Positions 16,616-24,012 of a DNA stretch of 64,000 nucleotides are shown in pieces; positions within the stretch are counted from its first letter, which is position 1; each line of letters begins with the position of its first letter. The stretch is from JANYLB01 sp963837715 (GTDB taxonomy: Bacteria; Actinomycetota; Acidimicrobiia; IMCC26256; JANYLB01). The notes beneath the pieces were generated by a model. It was not told the DNA's origin and ran no database searches. It saw nothing but the letters and a program-made list of their open reading frames with translations. Made by a program: the position numbers and the translations under genes. The stretch lies in contig CAWIOF010000002.1 in the NCBI GenBank assembly GCA_963837715.1, positions 124,001 to 188,000 on the forward strand. The letters are read 5' to 3'.

Positions 16616-16855
16616 ATGGCTGACAACGAGAGTGGACCCGAAGCAGGGGTCAAGGGAGTCGTCGAGGGCGTCAAGGGCAAGGCCAAAGAGGCTGTCGGTG
16701 CCGTCACCGGCAACGACGAGATGCAGCGTGAAGGTGCGGCGCAGCAGAAGAAGGCCGACGCCCAACGCGATGTCTCGGCCAAGGAAGCCGAAGCCGAGAA
16801 GGCTCGGGCCACGGCCGAAGCACGTGAAGCCGAACAGCGCAGTCACCAGGGCTGA
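16616..16855 (+). CDS. CsbD family stress-response protein
   Basis: 79 residues, highly charged with no membrane segment. The CsbD repeat pattern is visible as VVEGVKGKAKEAVGAVTGNDEMQREG, followed by an Ala/Glu/Lys-rich helical tail (EAEAEKARATAEAREAEQ). CsbD proteins are small general-stress proteins of unknown mechanism. Start ATG 16616 has GAAGGAAGG eight bases upstream, one of the better ribosome sites in the window. It is followed after four bases by a 24-residue membrane peptide. Confidence 0.85.
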   Translation: MADNESGPEAGVKGVVEGVKGKAKEAVGAVTGNDEMQREGAAQQKKADAQRDVSAKEAEAEKARATAEAREAEQRSHQG

Positions 16856-16859
16856 CGAC

Positions 16860-16934
16860 ATGTATATCGGAATCGGAACCCTCGTCGTGATCCTGCTCGT
16901 GATCTTGATCGTGTACTTCGTACGACGCGCCTAA
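16860..16934 (+). CDS. 24-residue membrane peptide (MYIGIG family)
   Basis: The short frame encodes MYIGIGTLVVILLVILIV plus YFVRRA, that is, a single membrane segment ending in two arginines, which implies the C-terminus is cytoplasmic. It begins four bases after the CsbD stop and is followed by a strong terminator, so it belongs to the CsbD transcript. Its first six residues are identical to those of the 50-residue membrane protein at 19643. Too short for ordinary gene finders; support is its position, its clean hydrophobic composition and the paralogue. Confidence 0.6.
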   Translation: MYIGIGTLVVILLVILIVYFVRRA

Positions 16935-16977
16935 CGGCTCCGAACGAGGCGCACCGCTCCAGATCCCAATCGTGTCA

Positions 16978-17003
16978 GGGACCCGGCTTCGCAGCCGGGT
17001 CCC
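16978..17003. terminator. Strong bidirectional hairpin terminator
   Basis: GGGACCCGGCT, loop TCGC, AGCCGGGTCCC: a perfect 11-base stem followed by TTCACGTT. It lies between the CsbD transcript and the end of the convergent Rieske gene. Confidence 0.8.
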
Positions 17004-17053
17004 TTCACGTTCGTCTGGTCACCACTCCCACACGGGTGAGAGCTGGGAATCCG

Positions 17054-18079
17054 TCACGAGGGAGCCGGTTCCAGTGAATCGAGCACCCAACGTTGGAACG
17101 CGGCGACGCCGTTCTCGTGGCGCGGGCTCAACCGGCCCGTCTCGTAGATCCCGGCTTCGAGGTTGCGCTGCACGTGCTCACAGATGACCCGGTCCTCGGC
17201 GAGCACCTGGTTGCCCATGGTCACGATCTCGCGGTTCGCCTCGGTCGCGTCGGGATCGAGGAAGCAGTAGTCGTAGACGACCCGGGTGGAGCGCGGTCCG
17301 GTCGGCACGATGCGTTCGACGTTCATGCCCTCGGGATAGACGTTGAGGGCGAGGTTCGGGTATCGCCACAGCCACCGACCCGCGTTCACCGCGCCGTCGC
17401 GGGTCGGGACCGAGTGGATGCAGTACCGCTCGCCCACCTCGACCCGGTAGCGCTTCGCGTCGACTTCGCGGTGCAGGCCCGGATGCACCAGGGGGATGTG
17501 GTACCCCTCCATGTAGTTGTCGGCGTAGGTCTTCCAGTTCGCGTCGACGTCGTGCTCGACGTGTGTGCCCAAGGTGAAGCGCTCCAACGGGAGGTCCTCG
17601 CACGCAGTGAAGAAGGCGCCGAGATCCTCGGCGAGAGCGGGCGCATCGGCATCGAGGTTCACGAACACGAAGCCGCGCCACTCGTCGACCGCAACCGGCC
17701 AGAGTCCGAATGCCGAAGGATCGAAGTCGGCATCGGCTCCGAACTCCCGGGCGGAGCGCAGTGCACCGTCGAGGTCGTATGACCACCCGTGGTAACGGCA
17801 CACGAAACTCTGGCACCGGCCCGCGTCGTCGACCACGAGCGGTCCCGCCCGGTGCCGACACACGTTGTGGAACGCACGCAACGCGCCGTCGGGGTGCACG
17901 ACGACCACGATCGACCAACCCGCGAACGTCGACTGGGTGTAGTCACCAACCGCTCGCAACCCGGCGCGGAACCCCACGAGCTGCCACTGGCGCCCGAACA
18001 CCGCTCGCCGTTCCTGCTCGTACGTCGTGGCGTCGTGGTACGCCAAGGCGGGCAGTGTGGTGGCGGGTGATTCCGGCAT
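17054..18079 (-). CDS. Rieske-type aromatic ring-hydroxylating oxygenase, alpha-subunit-like
   Basis: 341 residues. The Rieske 2Fe-2S site is CRHRAG (Cys74, His76) and CRYHGWSYDLDG (Cys94, His97). The non-heme iron site is in the pattern D-N-Y-M-E-G-Y-H-I-P-L-V-H near residues 187-199, which supplies the two histidines, with the bridging Asp at 187. Related enzymes oxygenate aromatic compounds, choline or carnitine. No reductase or ferredoxin gene is adjacent, so electron donors must be encoded elsewhere. It starts seven bases after the protease gene stop, so they are likely cotranscribed. Confidence 0.9.
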   Translation of the reverse strand: MPESPATTLPALAYHDATTYEQERRAVFGRQWQLVGFRAGLRAVGDYTQSTFAGWSIVVVVHPDGALRAFHNVCRHRAGPLVVDDAGRCQSFVCRYHGWSYDLDGALRSAREFGADADFDPSAFGLWPVAVDEWRGFVFVNLDADAPALAEDLGAFFTACEDLPLERFTLGTHVEHDVDANWKTYADNYMEGYHIPLVHPGLHREVDAKRYRVEVGERYCIHSVPTRDGAVNAGRWLWRYPNLALNVYPEGMNVERIVPTGPRSTRVVYDYCFLDPDATEANREIVTMGNQVLAEDRVICEHVQRNLEAGIYETGRLSPRHENGVAAFQRWVLDSLEPAPS

Positions 18080-18086
18080 CCGACGT

Positions 18087-18826
18087 TCAGCTCTCGGTGA
18101 TGAGCCCGGTCGGGATCACCGGGAGGTGCGCGATCGCGGCGAGGAGATGTTCCGTCCAGACCGCGTCGAGCTGGGCGAGGAAAGGTGAGCTCTCGTCGAT
18201 GCGGAGCTCGTCGACGCGAAGCGAGCCGTTGCGGTAGATCGCGGCATCGTACGGAGGACCGACGGAGAGGTTGGCGCGGGCGGTGCTCATCATGGAGCTG
18301 AGAGCGATCTTCCCGGCGGTCTCGAGGTCGACGTGCGCGCGGACGGCCAGCTCGAGGAGGAACTTGCCGTACTTTGTCTCGCCGATCTGCAGGAACGGCA
18401 GGTCGTCGGACGCTCGGATGTAGTTGCCCTCGGGATAGATGTGCAGGATGTCGGCGCGTTCCCCGCGATCTGACCGCCAAGGATGAAGGTCGCGGTCCCG
18501 TCGGCTCCGACGTTGCTCAACGCTTCGTTGTGTTCCGCGGCCACTGCTCGACTCAGTCGGCCCAGGTAGAGCGCAGCCTCGAAGAGGTGGTCGACGGTGG
18601 CGAGGTTCTCCACGCCGGGAGTGCCGAGGTCGCGGTCGACCCGGTCGAGCACCTCCTGGGTGGTGGCGAGGCTCCCCGCCGACTCGAGCACGAAGATCCG
18701 GTCGTCGGCGGGCTGCAGCACGTGCTGCTTGCGGTAGGTGCCGACGTTGTCGACGCCCGCGTTCGTGCGGGTGTCGGCGAGGAAGATGAGGCCCTCGTCG
18801 AGTCGGAGGGCGAGGCAGTAGGTCAT
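18087..18826 (-). pseudogene. Proteasome-type (Anbu-like) protease, frameshifted
   Basis: Starting MTYCLALRLDEGLIFLADTRTNAGVDNVGTY, it shows the Anbu/proteasome-type Ntn-hydrolase pattern: processing before Thr2 gives the nucleophile, and Asp and Lys follow. The frame runs to FILGGQIAG, then one base is missing near 18463-18472. The next frame gives GERADILHIYPEGNYI, QIGETKYGK and MMSTARANLSVGPPYDAAIY to the TGA at 18087. Rejoined length is about 247 residues, normal for the family. The start is preceded by TATCCT and seven bases, the leaderless arrangement. Cellular targets of this family are unknown. Confidence 0.82.
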
Positions 18827-18833
18827 GGGTTGG

Positions 18834-18839
18834 AGGATA
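18834..18839 (-). promoter_or_regulatory. Leaderless -10 box TATCCT before the protease gene
   Basis: Minus-strand TATCCT is separated by seven bases from the ATG at 18826-18824. Confidence 0.45.
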
Positions 18840-18938
18840 CGGGCCGCCGCCCGACCACCGGGATGCGGGGTGGGATCCCCTGGTTGGTAGACATCCGGCA
18901 CGTCATCGTTCCCCGCCGCCGACACCACCCTGCACGTC

Positions 18939-19607
18939 GTGCTCTTCGCACTCGTCGCGGCGACGAGCCCCCTCGCGCTCGCGTCGGTGCTCGTCGTCCT
19001 CACCAGCGGGAGGGGTCGGCTCAACGGCAGTGCGTTCGCCATCGGATTCGTGATCGGTCAGGCGCTCTTCTGCGTCGTCGCTCTCGCCATCGGGACGCTC
19101 TCGGTGCCGGATCGCAGCGTTCGGTTTCCGATTCTGCAGGCCCTGGTCACGATGGCGTTGGGCGGCGCGTTGCTCGCCACGGCTGCCTATGTCCGTCGCC
19201 ACCGGGGCGCGCCTCCGAGGCCGACACCGAACCCGAGAACCCAAGTGGTCCGGAAGCGGCTCTCCACCTTGCGGCCTGCGACCGCGGTGTGGACCGGCCT
19301 CGCGTTGGGCGTCGGGGGCCCGAAGCGGATCGGCGTCACCCTGATCGTCACGGCGGCGATCACCGGGTCGGGGCTGGGCCAGGTGTACGAGTCGACCCTT
19401 GCGCTGCTCTACGTGCTGCTCGCCACCGTGCTGGTCTGGGTGCCGGTGGTGCTCTACGTGGTGTTCGGCCGGCGGGCGACCGACTGGCTCACCCGGGCCC
19501 AGGCATGGATCACAGTCCGCAAGGACCCGCTCGCCTTCTACCCCTCGGCGGTGCTCGGCGTGATCCTCGTCGTCGACGGGATCATCCAGGTCATCCGGAT
19601 CGTGTGA
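18939..19607 (+). CDS. GAP/Sap-like six-helix membrane protein
   Basis: 222 residues with about six membrane segments: FALVAATSPLALASVLVVL, FAIGFVIGQALFCVVALAI, LVTMALGGALLATAAYV, a cytoplasmic basic loop, GVGGPKRIGVTLIVTAAIT, ALLYVLLATVLVWVPVVLYVVF and VLGVILVVDGIIQVI. The P-x-x-L first helix and internal-repeat layout match the GAP (PF11139) family linked to export of cell-wall glycolipids in mycobacteria; function here is unproven. Only GTG 18939 is available as start because TAG precedes it in frame. It is divergent from the protease gene 112 bases away. Confidence 0.75.
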   Translation: MLFALVAATSPLALASVLVVLTSGRGRLNGSAFAIGFVIGQALFCVVALAIGTLSVPDRSVRFPILQALVTMALGGALLATAAYVRRHRGAPPRPTPNPRTQVVRKRLSTLRPATAVWTGLALGVGGPKRIGVTLIVTAAITGSGLGQVYESTLALLYVLLATVLVWVPVVLYVVFGRRATDWLTRAQAWITVRKDPLAFYPSAVLGVILVVDGIIQVIRIV

Positions 19608-19629
19608 AGTCGGATCGAGCGCCGGGCGC

Positions 19630-19635
19630 TACCGT
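19630..19635 (+). promoter_or_regulatory. Leaderless -10 box TACCGT
   Basis: TACCGT ends seven bases before the ATG at 19643. No ribosome site intervenes. Confidence 0.45.
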
Positions 19636-19642
19636 GTGTCGC

Positions 19643-19795
19643 ATGTACATCGGAATCGGCATCTTCGCGGTCGTTGCCATCATCTGCATCTTCGTCGGCG
19701 CGACGGTGATGAAGCGCAACCGTGACTACGGAAACAGCGAAGGCGGCGACGACGACTTCGACTTCGACGCCTACGAGGGCTTCGACAAGAAATAG
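19643..19795 (+). CDS. 50-residue membrane protein (MYIGIG family) with acidic tail
   Basis: One membrane segment, MYIGIGIFAVVAIICIFVGA, is followed by a basic KRNRDYG stretch and a very acidic cytoplasmic tail (EGGDDDFDFDAYEGFDKK). The first six residues match the peptide at 16860, while the rest is longer and different. It has its own promoter-like element and is followed by a hairpin, so it is probably monocistronic. No family is known to me. The acidic tail could bind cations or a partner protein; that is speculation. Confidence 0.7.
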   Translation: MYIGIGIFAVVAIICIFVGATVMKRNRDYGNSEGGDDDFDFDAYEGFDKK

Positions 19796-19821
19796 CGCAC
19801 GAACCGGTGCCCGCCGCGCCT

Positions 19822-19845
19822 CGCGACCACAGGGGTCTGGTCGCG
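19822..19845. terminator. Hairpin between convergent genes
   Basis: CGCGACCA, loop CAGGGGTC, TGGTCGCG: a perfect eight-base stem just before the end of the minus-strand operon at 19848. Confidence 0.55.
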
Positions 19846-19847
19846 CC

Positions 19848-20909
19848 TCAGGTCTTCGGCTGCAACCGACCCCGCGGCGAGATCAACGGGAGGTCGGCGT
19901 AGGTGCGGATCCCCGGCGGGGCCGCGCACACGGGCGCGATCGCGTTGACGGCCGGCAACGCGGTGATGATCATCCCGAGCCCGTGCAGGTCGTTCGGCGT
20001 CAGCGACGCGAGGTCTTCCTGGTGGGGCCAGATCTCGAGTTTGGTCCGGATCTTGGGTTCGCCGTCGATCTCGATCAGGTAGCCGTGCTCGATCGGCCAC
20101 CTGGGGTCGGTGTTCGTTCCCATCACCCAGACCTGCACCAGCTCGAACACGACCCGACCGTCGACGACGCCCTGCCACCGGACGTCGAGCCCGGCGACGT
20201 GGCCCGCCGCGATGGGGCGGCCGGGGAGGTCGAGGTCGGTCGTTGCGTGCGCGAACGCGACGACGCACCGACGTTCGTCGAGGGTGATGTCGAAGAGGTC
20301 GCCGAGCACGTCGAGCGCGTCGGCGAACACCGCGGTCGCGGCCGTGAGATCCTCGGCGTGACCGGGATCGTCGGCGGGGCGACCCCAGCCGAGCTCGTCC
20401 ATGTTGCCGTCGGCGGCGAACATCGTCACGTCGACCGACTCGACGATCTTCACGTGGTGCACCCGGGTGCAGATCCCAGCGACGACCGCGGCGAGCAGGT
20501 CGGCGAAACCGGGGTTCATCCCGCTCCCGAAGATGCTGGCGTGGCCCCGCCGCGCGGCGCCCTCGATCGCCTCGCGCTTCGTCTCGCCGAGACTGCGGCC
20601 GTTCAGGAACGCGGAGGTGGTCACGACGTTGATCCCGTGCTCCAGGATCTCCACGAGCTCGTCGACATTCGGGTAGAGGGGGTTGTAGATCACGCAGTCG
20701 GGCTCGAGGGCGAGCAACGCCGGCACGTCGTCGGTTGCGGTGACGCCGAGCGGGTCGAGGCCGCACAGCTCGCCGACATCGCGACCGACCTTCTCGGGAC
20801 TGAAGGCGTACGCGCCGACCAGCTCGAGGTCGGGATGCGCGACCGTTGCCCGGACCGCTTCCGCCGCGACCTTTCCGGTCGTCCACTGCACGACCCGGTG
20901 CCGCGTCAC
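19848..20909 (-). CDS. DapB-N-terminal-like NAD(P)-dependent oxidoreductase
   Basis: 353 residues. It opens RHRVVQWTTGKVAAEAVRATVAHPDLELVGAYAF, a Rossmann fold with TG-x-V in place of the usual GxGxxG, typical of the dihydrodipicolinate-reductase-N-like and 2,4-diaminopentanoate-dehydrogenase-like group. It continues CVIYNPLYPNVDELVEILEHG and ASIFGSGMNPGF. Substrates for actinobacterial members are mostly unknown. GTG 20909 overlaps the VOC stop as GTGA. It is the last gene of a four-gene operon with an acyl-CoA ligase, methyltransferase and VOC protein, which suggests catabolism of an organic acid or secondary metabolite. Confidence 0.82.
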   Translation of the reverse strand: MTRHRVVQWTTGKVAAEAVRATVAHPDLELVGAYAFSPEKVGRDVGELCGLDPLGVTATDDVPALLALEPDCVIYNPLYPNVDELVEILEHGINVVTTSAFLNGRSLGETKREAIEGAARRGHASIFGSGMNPGFADLLAAVVAGICTRVHHVKIVESVDVTMFAADGNMDELGWGRPADDPGHAEDLTAATAVFADALDVLGDLFDITLDERRCVVAFAHATTDLDLPGRPIAAGHVAGLDVRWQGVVDGRVVFELVQVWVMGTNTDPRWPIEHGYLIEIDGEPKIRTKLEIWPHQEDLASLTPNDLHGLGMIITALPAVNAIAPVCAAPPGIRTYADLPLISPRGRLQPKT

Positions 20910-21406
20910 GCGACCGTTGTCCCGTACATCTCGCGGAGCGGATCGGCGAGGAGCTCGAGGCGCTCGCCGTCGGGACCGTTGAAGTAGAGCGATGTCCCGC
21001 TCAGTTCCGTTGTCGGGACGTCTGCGTCGGCGAGCTTGGCCCGGAGGTGTTCCCACCGGTCCGGAGTCACCGAGATCGCGATGTGGTGGAGCCCGCCGAG
21101 CACCTCCGCGTAGTCGGCGAGATCGAGGCCGGGGAAGTCGAAGAACGCCAGGAGATTGCCGTTGCCGATGTCGAAGAAGAAGTGGGTCGAGCCCTGGTAG
21201 TCGCGGTTCTCGAACAGCTCGGTGAGCGGGAACTCCAGCACGCCCTGGTAGAAGTCGATCGTCCGTTCCACGTCGCTCGAGAGCAGCGCCAGGTGGTGGA
21301 GCCCCCGCGCCGAAGACTCTGGTCGCACGCCCGGCTCGCGCAGGTGCCGCTCGCGCATCGCAGCCCATTCATCGCTGCGGTCGACGTCGTCACCGTGCTT
21401 CGCCAT
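20906..21406 (-). CDS. VOC family (glyoxalase/dioxygenase-like) protein
   Basis: 166 residues with a single VOC domain: GLHHLALLSSDVERTIDFYQGVLEFPLTELFENR, then THFFFDIGNGNLLAFFDFPG, GLHHIAISV and LYFNGPDGERLELLADP. Metal ligands are expected at the His of GLHHLAL, the His of GLHHIAI and the Glu of ERLELL. The reaction is unknown. It overlaps the genes on both sides by a few bases, so it is tightly coupled to the methyltransferase upstream and the reductase downstream. Confidence 0.85.
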   Translation of the reverse strand: MAKHGDDVDRSDEWAAMRERHLREPGVRPESSARGLHHLALLSSDVERTIDFYQGVLEFPLTELFENRDYQGSTHFFFDIGNGNLLAFFDFPGLDLADYAEVLGGLHHIAISVTPDRWEHLRAKLADADVPTTELSGTSLYFNGPDGERLELLADPLREMYGTTVA

Positions 21407-22260
21407 CAGTCGTTCCCTGCGCCGACGATCCACGTCGCGGCGCCGATGCGGACTCCTTCGGGCGTGAGGAACGGTTCGAGCGCATCGCGGACCCCCTGCA
21501 TCGCCCGTTCGATGGCATCGGGCGCAGCGTCGGCGAACAGCGCCCGGGCCATCCCGGTGGAGCGCAGGAACGTCGTCGCGTCGTCGAGCGAGCCACCCCC
21601 GGCGAGCAGGATCGACGTCTCGAAGGGTTCGATGGTGACGTCGGAGTAGCCCGCCGCGCCGAGGACCACCCGCAGGCGATCGGGGTCGCCGAGCGAGAAG
21701 GGCCCGGGGGCGTCGGCCGGTGCGGCCGGTGGTGGCCCGACCACTTCGACGGCCGCGAGGGCCGGTACCGCCATCCATTCGTTGAGGAGGAGGTCCTGCC
21801 AGCAGACGAACCCGATCCGTCCGTCTGGTGCCAGCGCGGTGCGGAGGTTGGTGAACGCGGCCGCGGCGTCTTCGAAGAACATGACACCGAACCGGCTCAT
21901 GACGAAGTCGGTCTCCGGCGCGAACGCCTGCGTCTGCGCGTCGCCGACGTCGAACGTCACATTGGAGATTCCGGCTTCCGCCGCCCGCCTGCGGGCGGCT
22001 TCGATCATCTGGTGTGAGATGTCGAGGCCGTGGGCATGCCCCTGCGGGACCGCCCGCGCCACCGTGCACGTTGTCGGACCGGAACCACAGCCGATGTCGA
22101 GGACGCGAGCGGTCGGCGCGAGATCGAGCGAGTCGAGCAGCGCGGTCGCGAACGGGGCGAGCATCTCGTCGTAGCGATCCTGGTCGTGCACCCAGTGCGC
22201 GGCCTCCTCGCTGTTCCAGTGCTCGGCCTGGGCTGCGTTCGTCTCGGTCTGACTCGTCAT
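21406..22260 (-). CDS. Class I SAM-dependent methyltransferase
   Basis: 284 residues. SAM motif I is ARVLDIGCGSGPTTCTVARAV, then HGLDISHQMIEAARRRA, VMSRFGVMFFEDAAAAF and ALAPDGRIGFVCWQ. The W-NSEEAAHWV start resembles UbiE/COQ5-type small-molecule methyltransferases. AGGAGGAG precedes the ATG at 22260. It is the second gene in the minus-strand operon headed by the acyl-CoA ligase. Confidence 0.85.
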   Translation of the reverse strand: MTSQTETNAAQAEHWNSEEAAHWVHDQDRYDEMLAPFATALLDSLDLAPTARVLDIGCGSGPTTCTVARAVPQGHAHGLDISHQMIEAARRRAAEAGISNVTFDVGDAQTQAFAPETDFVMSRFGVMFFEDAAAAFTNLRTALAPDGRIGFVCWQDLLLNEWMAVPALAAVEVVGPPPAAPADAPGPFSLGDPDRLRVVLGAAGYSDVTIEPFETSILLAGGGSLDDATTFLRSTGMARALFADAAPDAIERAMQGVRDALEPFLTPEGVRIGAATWIVGAGND

Positions 22261-22300
22261 GGGCTCCTCCTCCGATCCGAACCCATTCTGGCGGCCGCGG

Positions 22301-23860
22301 TCAGCCGGCAGCGGTGGCTTCGTCGCGGAGGACGCGGCGGAGGATCTTGCCGGACGCCGACTTGGGGATCGCGTCGACGAAGGTCACCTTGCGGACCTGC
22401 TTGTAGGTCGCGACCCGTTCGGCGACGAACCCGATGATGTCGGCCTCGGAGGCCTCCTGACCCGGCTTGAGGGCGACGAAGCCCACCGGGATCTCGCCGG
22501 CGTCGTCGTCGGCGATGCCGATGACCGCGGCGTCGGCGACCGCGGGGTGGGTGAGCAGGAGTGCCTCGAGCTCGGCCGGGGGAACCTGGAAGCCCTTGTA
22601 CTTGATGAGCTCCTTCAGCCGGTCGACGACGAAGAGGTGACCCTCGGAGTCGACGTGGCCGATGTCGCCCGTGTGGAGCCACCCGTCGTCGTCGATGGTG
22701 TTCGCGGTGGCGGCAGGGTTGTTGAGGTAGCCCTTCATGACCTGCGGACCCCGCACCCACACCTCGCCGTCGAGGTCGACCCCGAGCGATTCACGGGTCG
22801 CGGGGTCGACGATCTGCAGCTCGGTGTTCGGCGCCGTCACGCCGACCGATCCCGGCTTGAACTGGCCGCGGGGGGTCAGGTGGCTGACCGGGGAGAGCTC
22901 GGTCATGCCGTAGCCCTGGACTACCTCGCTGTCGATCCGTGCGCCGGCCTCGATCGCAAGCTCGGCCGAGAGGGGTGCCGCTCCCGAGAACACCTGCTCG
23001 AGCTTCGTGAGGTCGTAGTCGTCGATGATCGGGTGCTTGGCGAGGGCGACGACCATCGGCGGCGCGACGAACGAGCGGGTGATGCCGTGGTCCTGGTGCA
23101 GTTGGAGGAACTGCTCGAGGTCGAACCGCGGCATGCTCACGATGGTGGCGCCCACGGCGAGGCCGCAGTTCATGAGCACCTGCATGCCGTAGATGTGGAA
23201 GAACGGGAGCACCGCGATGATCGTCTCGTCTTCGCGCAACTCCGCCGGCTCGACGGTCTGCACGATGTTCGACACCAGGTTGCGGTGCGTGAGCATCACG
23301 CCCTTGGAGAGCCCGGTCGTACCCGACGAGTAGGGGAGCACGACCGTGTCGTCGAGATCCACGGGTGCGTGCTCCGTGCGGGGCTCGCCGTACAGCGCGG
23401 CCACCGGTTCCGCACCCTCGCCACCTTCGCCGACGACGTAGATCGTCTCGACCGAGGTGTCGTTCGCCGCTTCCTTCGCGGTGTCGAGGAACATCGGGAT
23501 GGTGACCATGATCGTCGCACCGGCGTCGTTCAGCTGATGGTGCACCTCGTGCGCGGTGTACGTCGGGTTGACCGTGGTGACCGTCCCGCCCGTCATCGCC
23601 GCGCCGTGGAACCAGACCGCGTACTCGGGCAGGTTCGGCGCCATGATCGCGAGCACGTTGCCCGGCCCGAACCCCTTGGCGGTGAGACCGCCCGCGAACC
23701 GCTGCACGGACTCGAGCAGCTCGCCGTAGGTGACCGTGCGTCCCGATGCGCCCTCGACGAAGGCGACCTTGTCGGCGCGCCCCGGCGCGTTCGCGAACAC
23801 GAAGGTCGTGAGGGGGACCTCGGGGATGACGACGTCCGGGAGCGGGCTCGTGTGGATCAT
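22301..23860 (-). CDS. AMP-dependent acyl-CoA synthetase (4-coumarate-CoA ligase-like)
   Basis: 519 residues, the usual length. ATP-binding motif YSSGTTGLSKG at 177-187, QGYGMTELSPV as the A5 motif, GWLHTGDIGHVDSEGHLFVVDRLKELIKYKGFQV as A7-A8, and the catalytic Lys near 505 in SASGKILRR. It forms an acyl-adenylate and then an acyl-CoA. Similarity to 4-coumarate-CoA ligases suggests an aromatic or medium-chain acid, but specificity cannot be fixed. It heads an operon of ligase, methyltransferase, VOC and DapB-like genes. Start ATG 23860 has GAGGA upstream. Confidence 0.9.
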   Translation of the reverse strand: MIHTSPLPDVVIPEVPLTTFVFANAPGRADKVAFVEGASGRTVTYGELLESVQRFAGGLTAKGFGPGNVLAIMAPNLPEYAVWFHGAAMTGGTVTTVNPTYTAHEVHHQLNDAGATIMVTIPMFLDTAKEAANDTSVETIYVVGEGGEGAEPVAALYGEPRTEHAPVDLDDTVVLPYSSGTTGLSKGVMLTHRNLVSNIVQTVEPAELREDETIIAVLPFFHIYGMQVLMNCGLAVGATIVSMPRFDLEQFLQLHQDHGITRSFVAPPMVVALAKHPIIDDYDLTKLEQVFSGAAPLSAELAIEAGARIDSEVVQGYGMTELSPVSHLTPRGQFKPGSVGVTAPNTELQIVDPATRESLGVDLDGEVWVRGPQVMKGYLNNPAATANTIDDDGWLHTGDIGHVDSEGHLFVVDRLKELIKYKGFQVPPAELEALLLTHPAVADAAVIGIADDDAGEIPVGFVALKPGQEASEADIIGFVAERVATYKQVRKVTFVDAIPKSASGKILRRVLRDEATAAG

Positions 23861-23922
23861 CGGGTGGTCCTCCTCAGATCGGGCGGTACCGGCCTTCGAG
23901 CGTCGTGACCCTAGCGACCCCC

Positions 23923-23958
23923 TTCACCCGGTGCTCGCCCGTTCGTAACCCGGGTGAA
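23923..23958. promoter_or_regulatory. Inverted repeat in divergent promoter region
   Basis: TTCACCCGG (23923-23931) and CCGGGTGAA (23950-23958) are perfect nine-base arms 18 bases apart. They lie between the acyl-CoA ligase and glucose-6-phosphate dehydrogenase genes, beside a TAGGGT that could be the ligase -10. A regulator site for either gene is plausible. Confidence 0.45.
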
Positions 23959-24012
23959 ACGGTGCACGGGGCATCATCGACGGGCCGACTCACGACGAGG
24001 GGCTTCGCGCGC

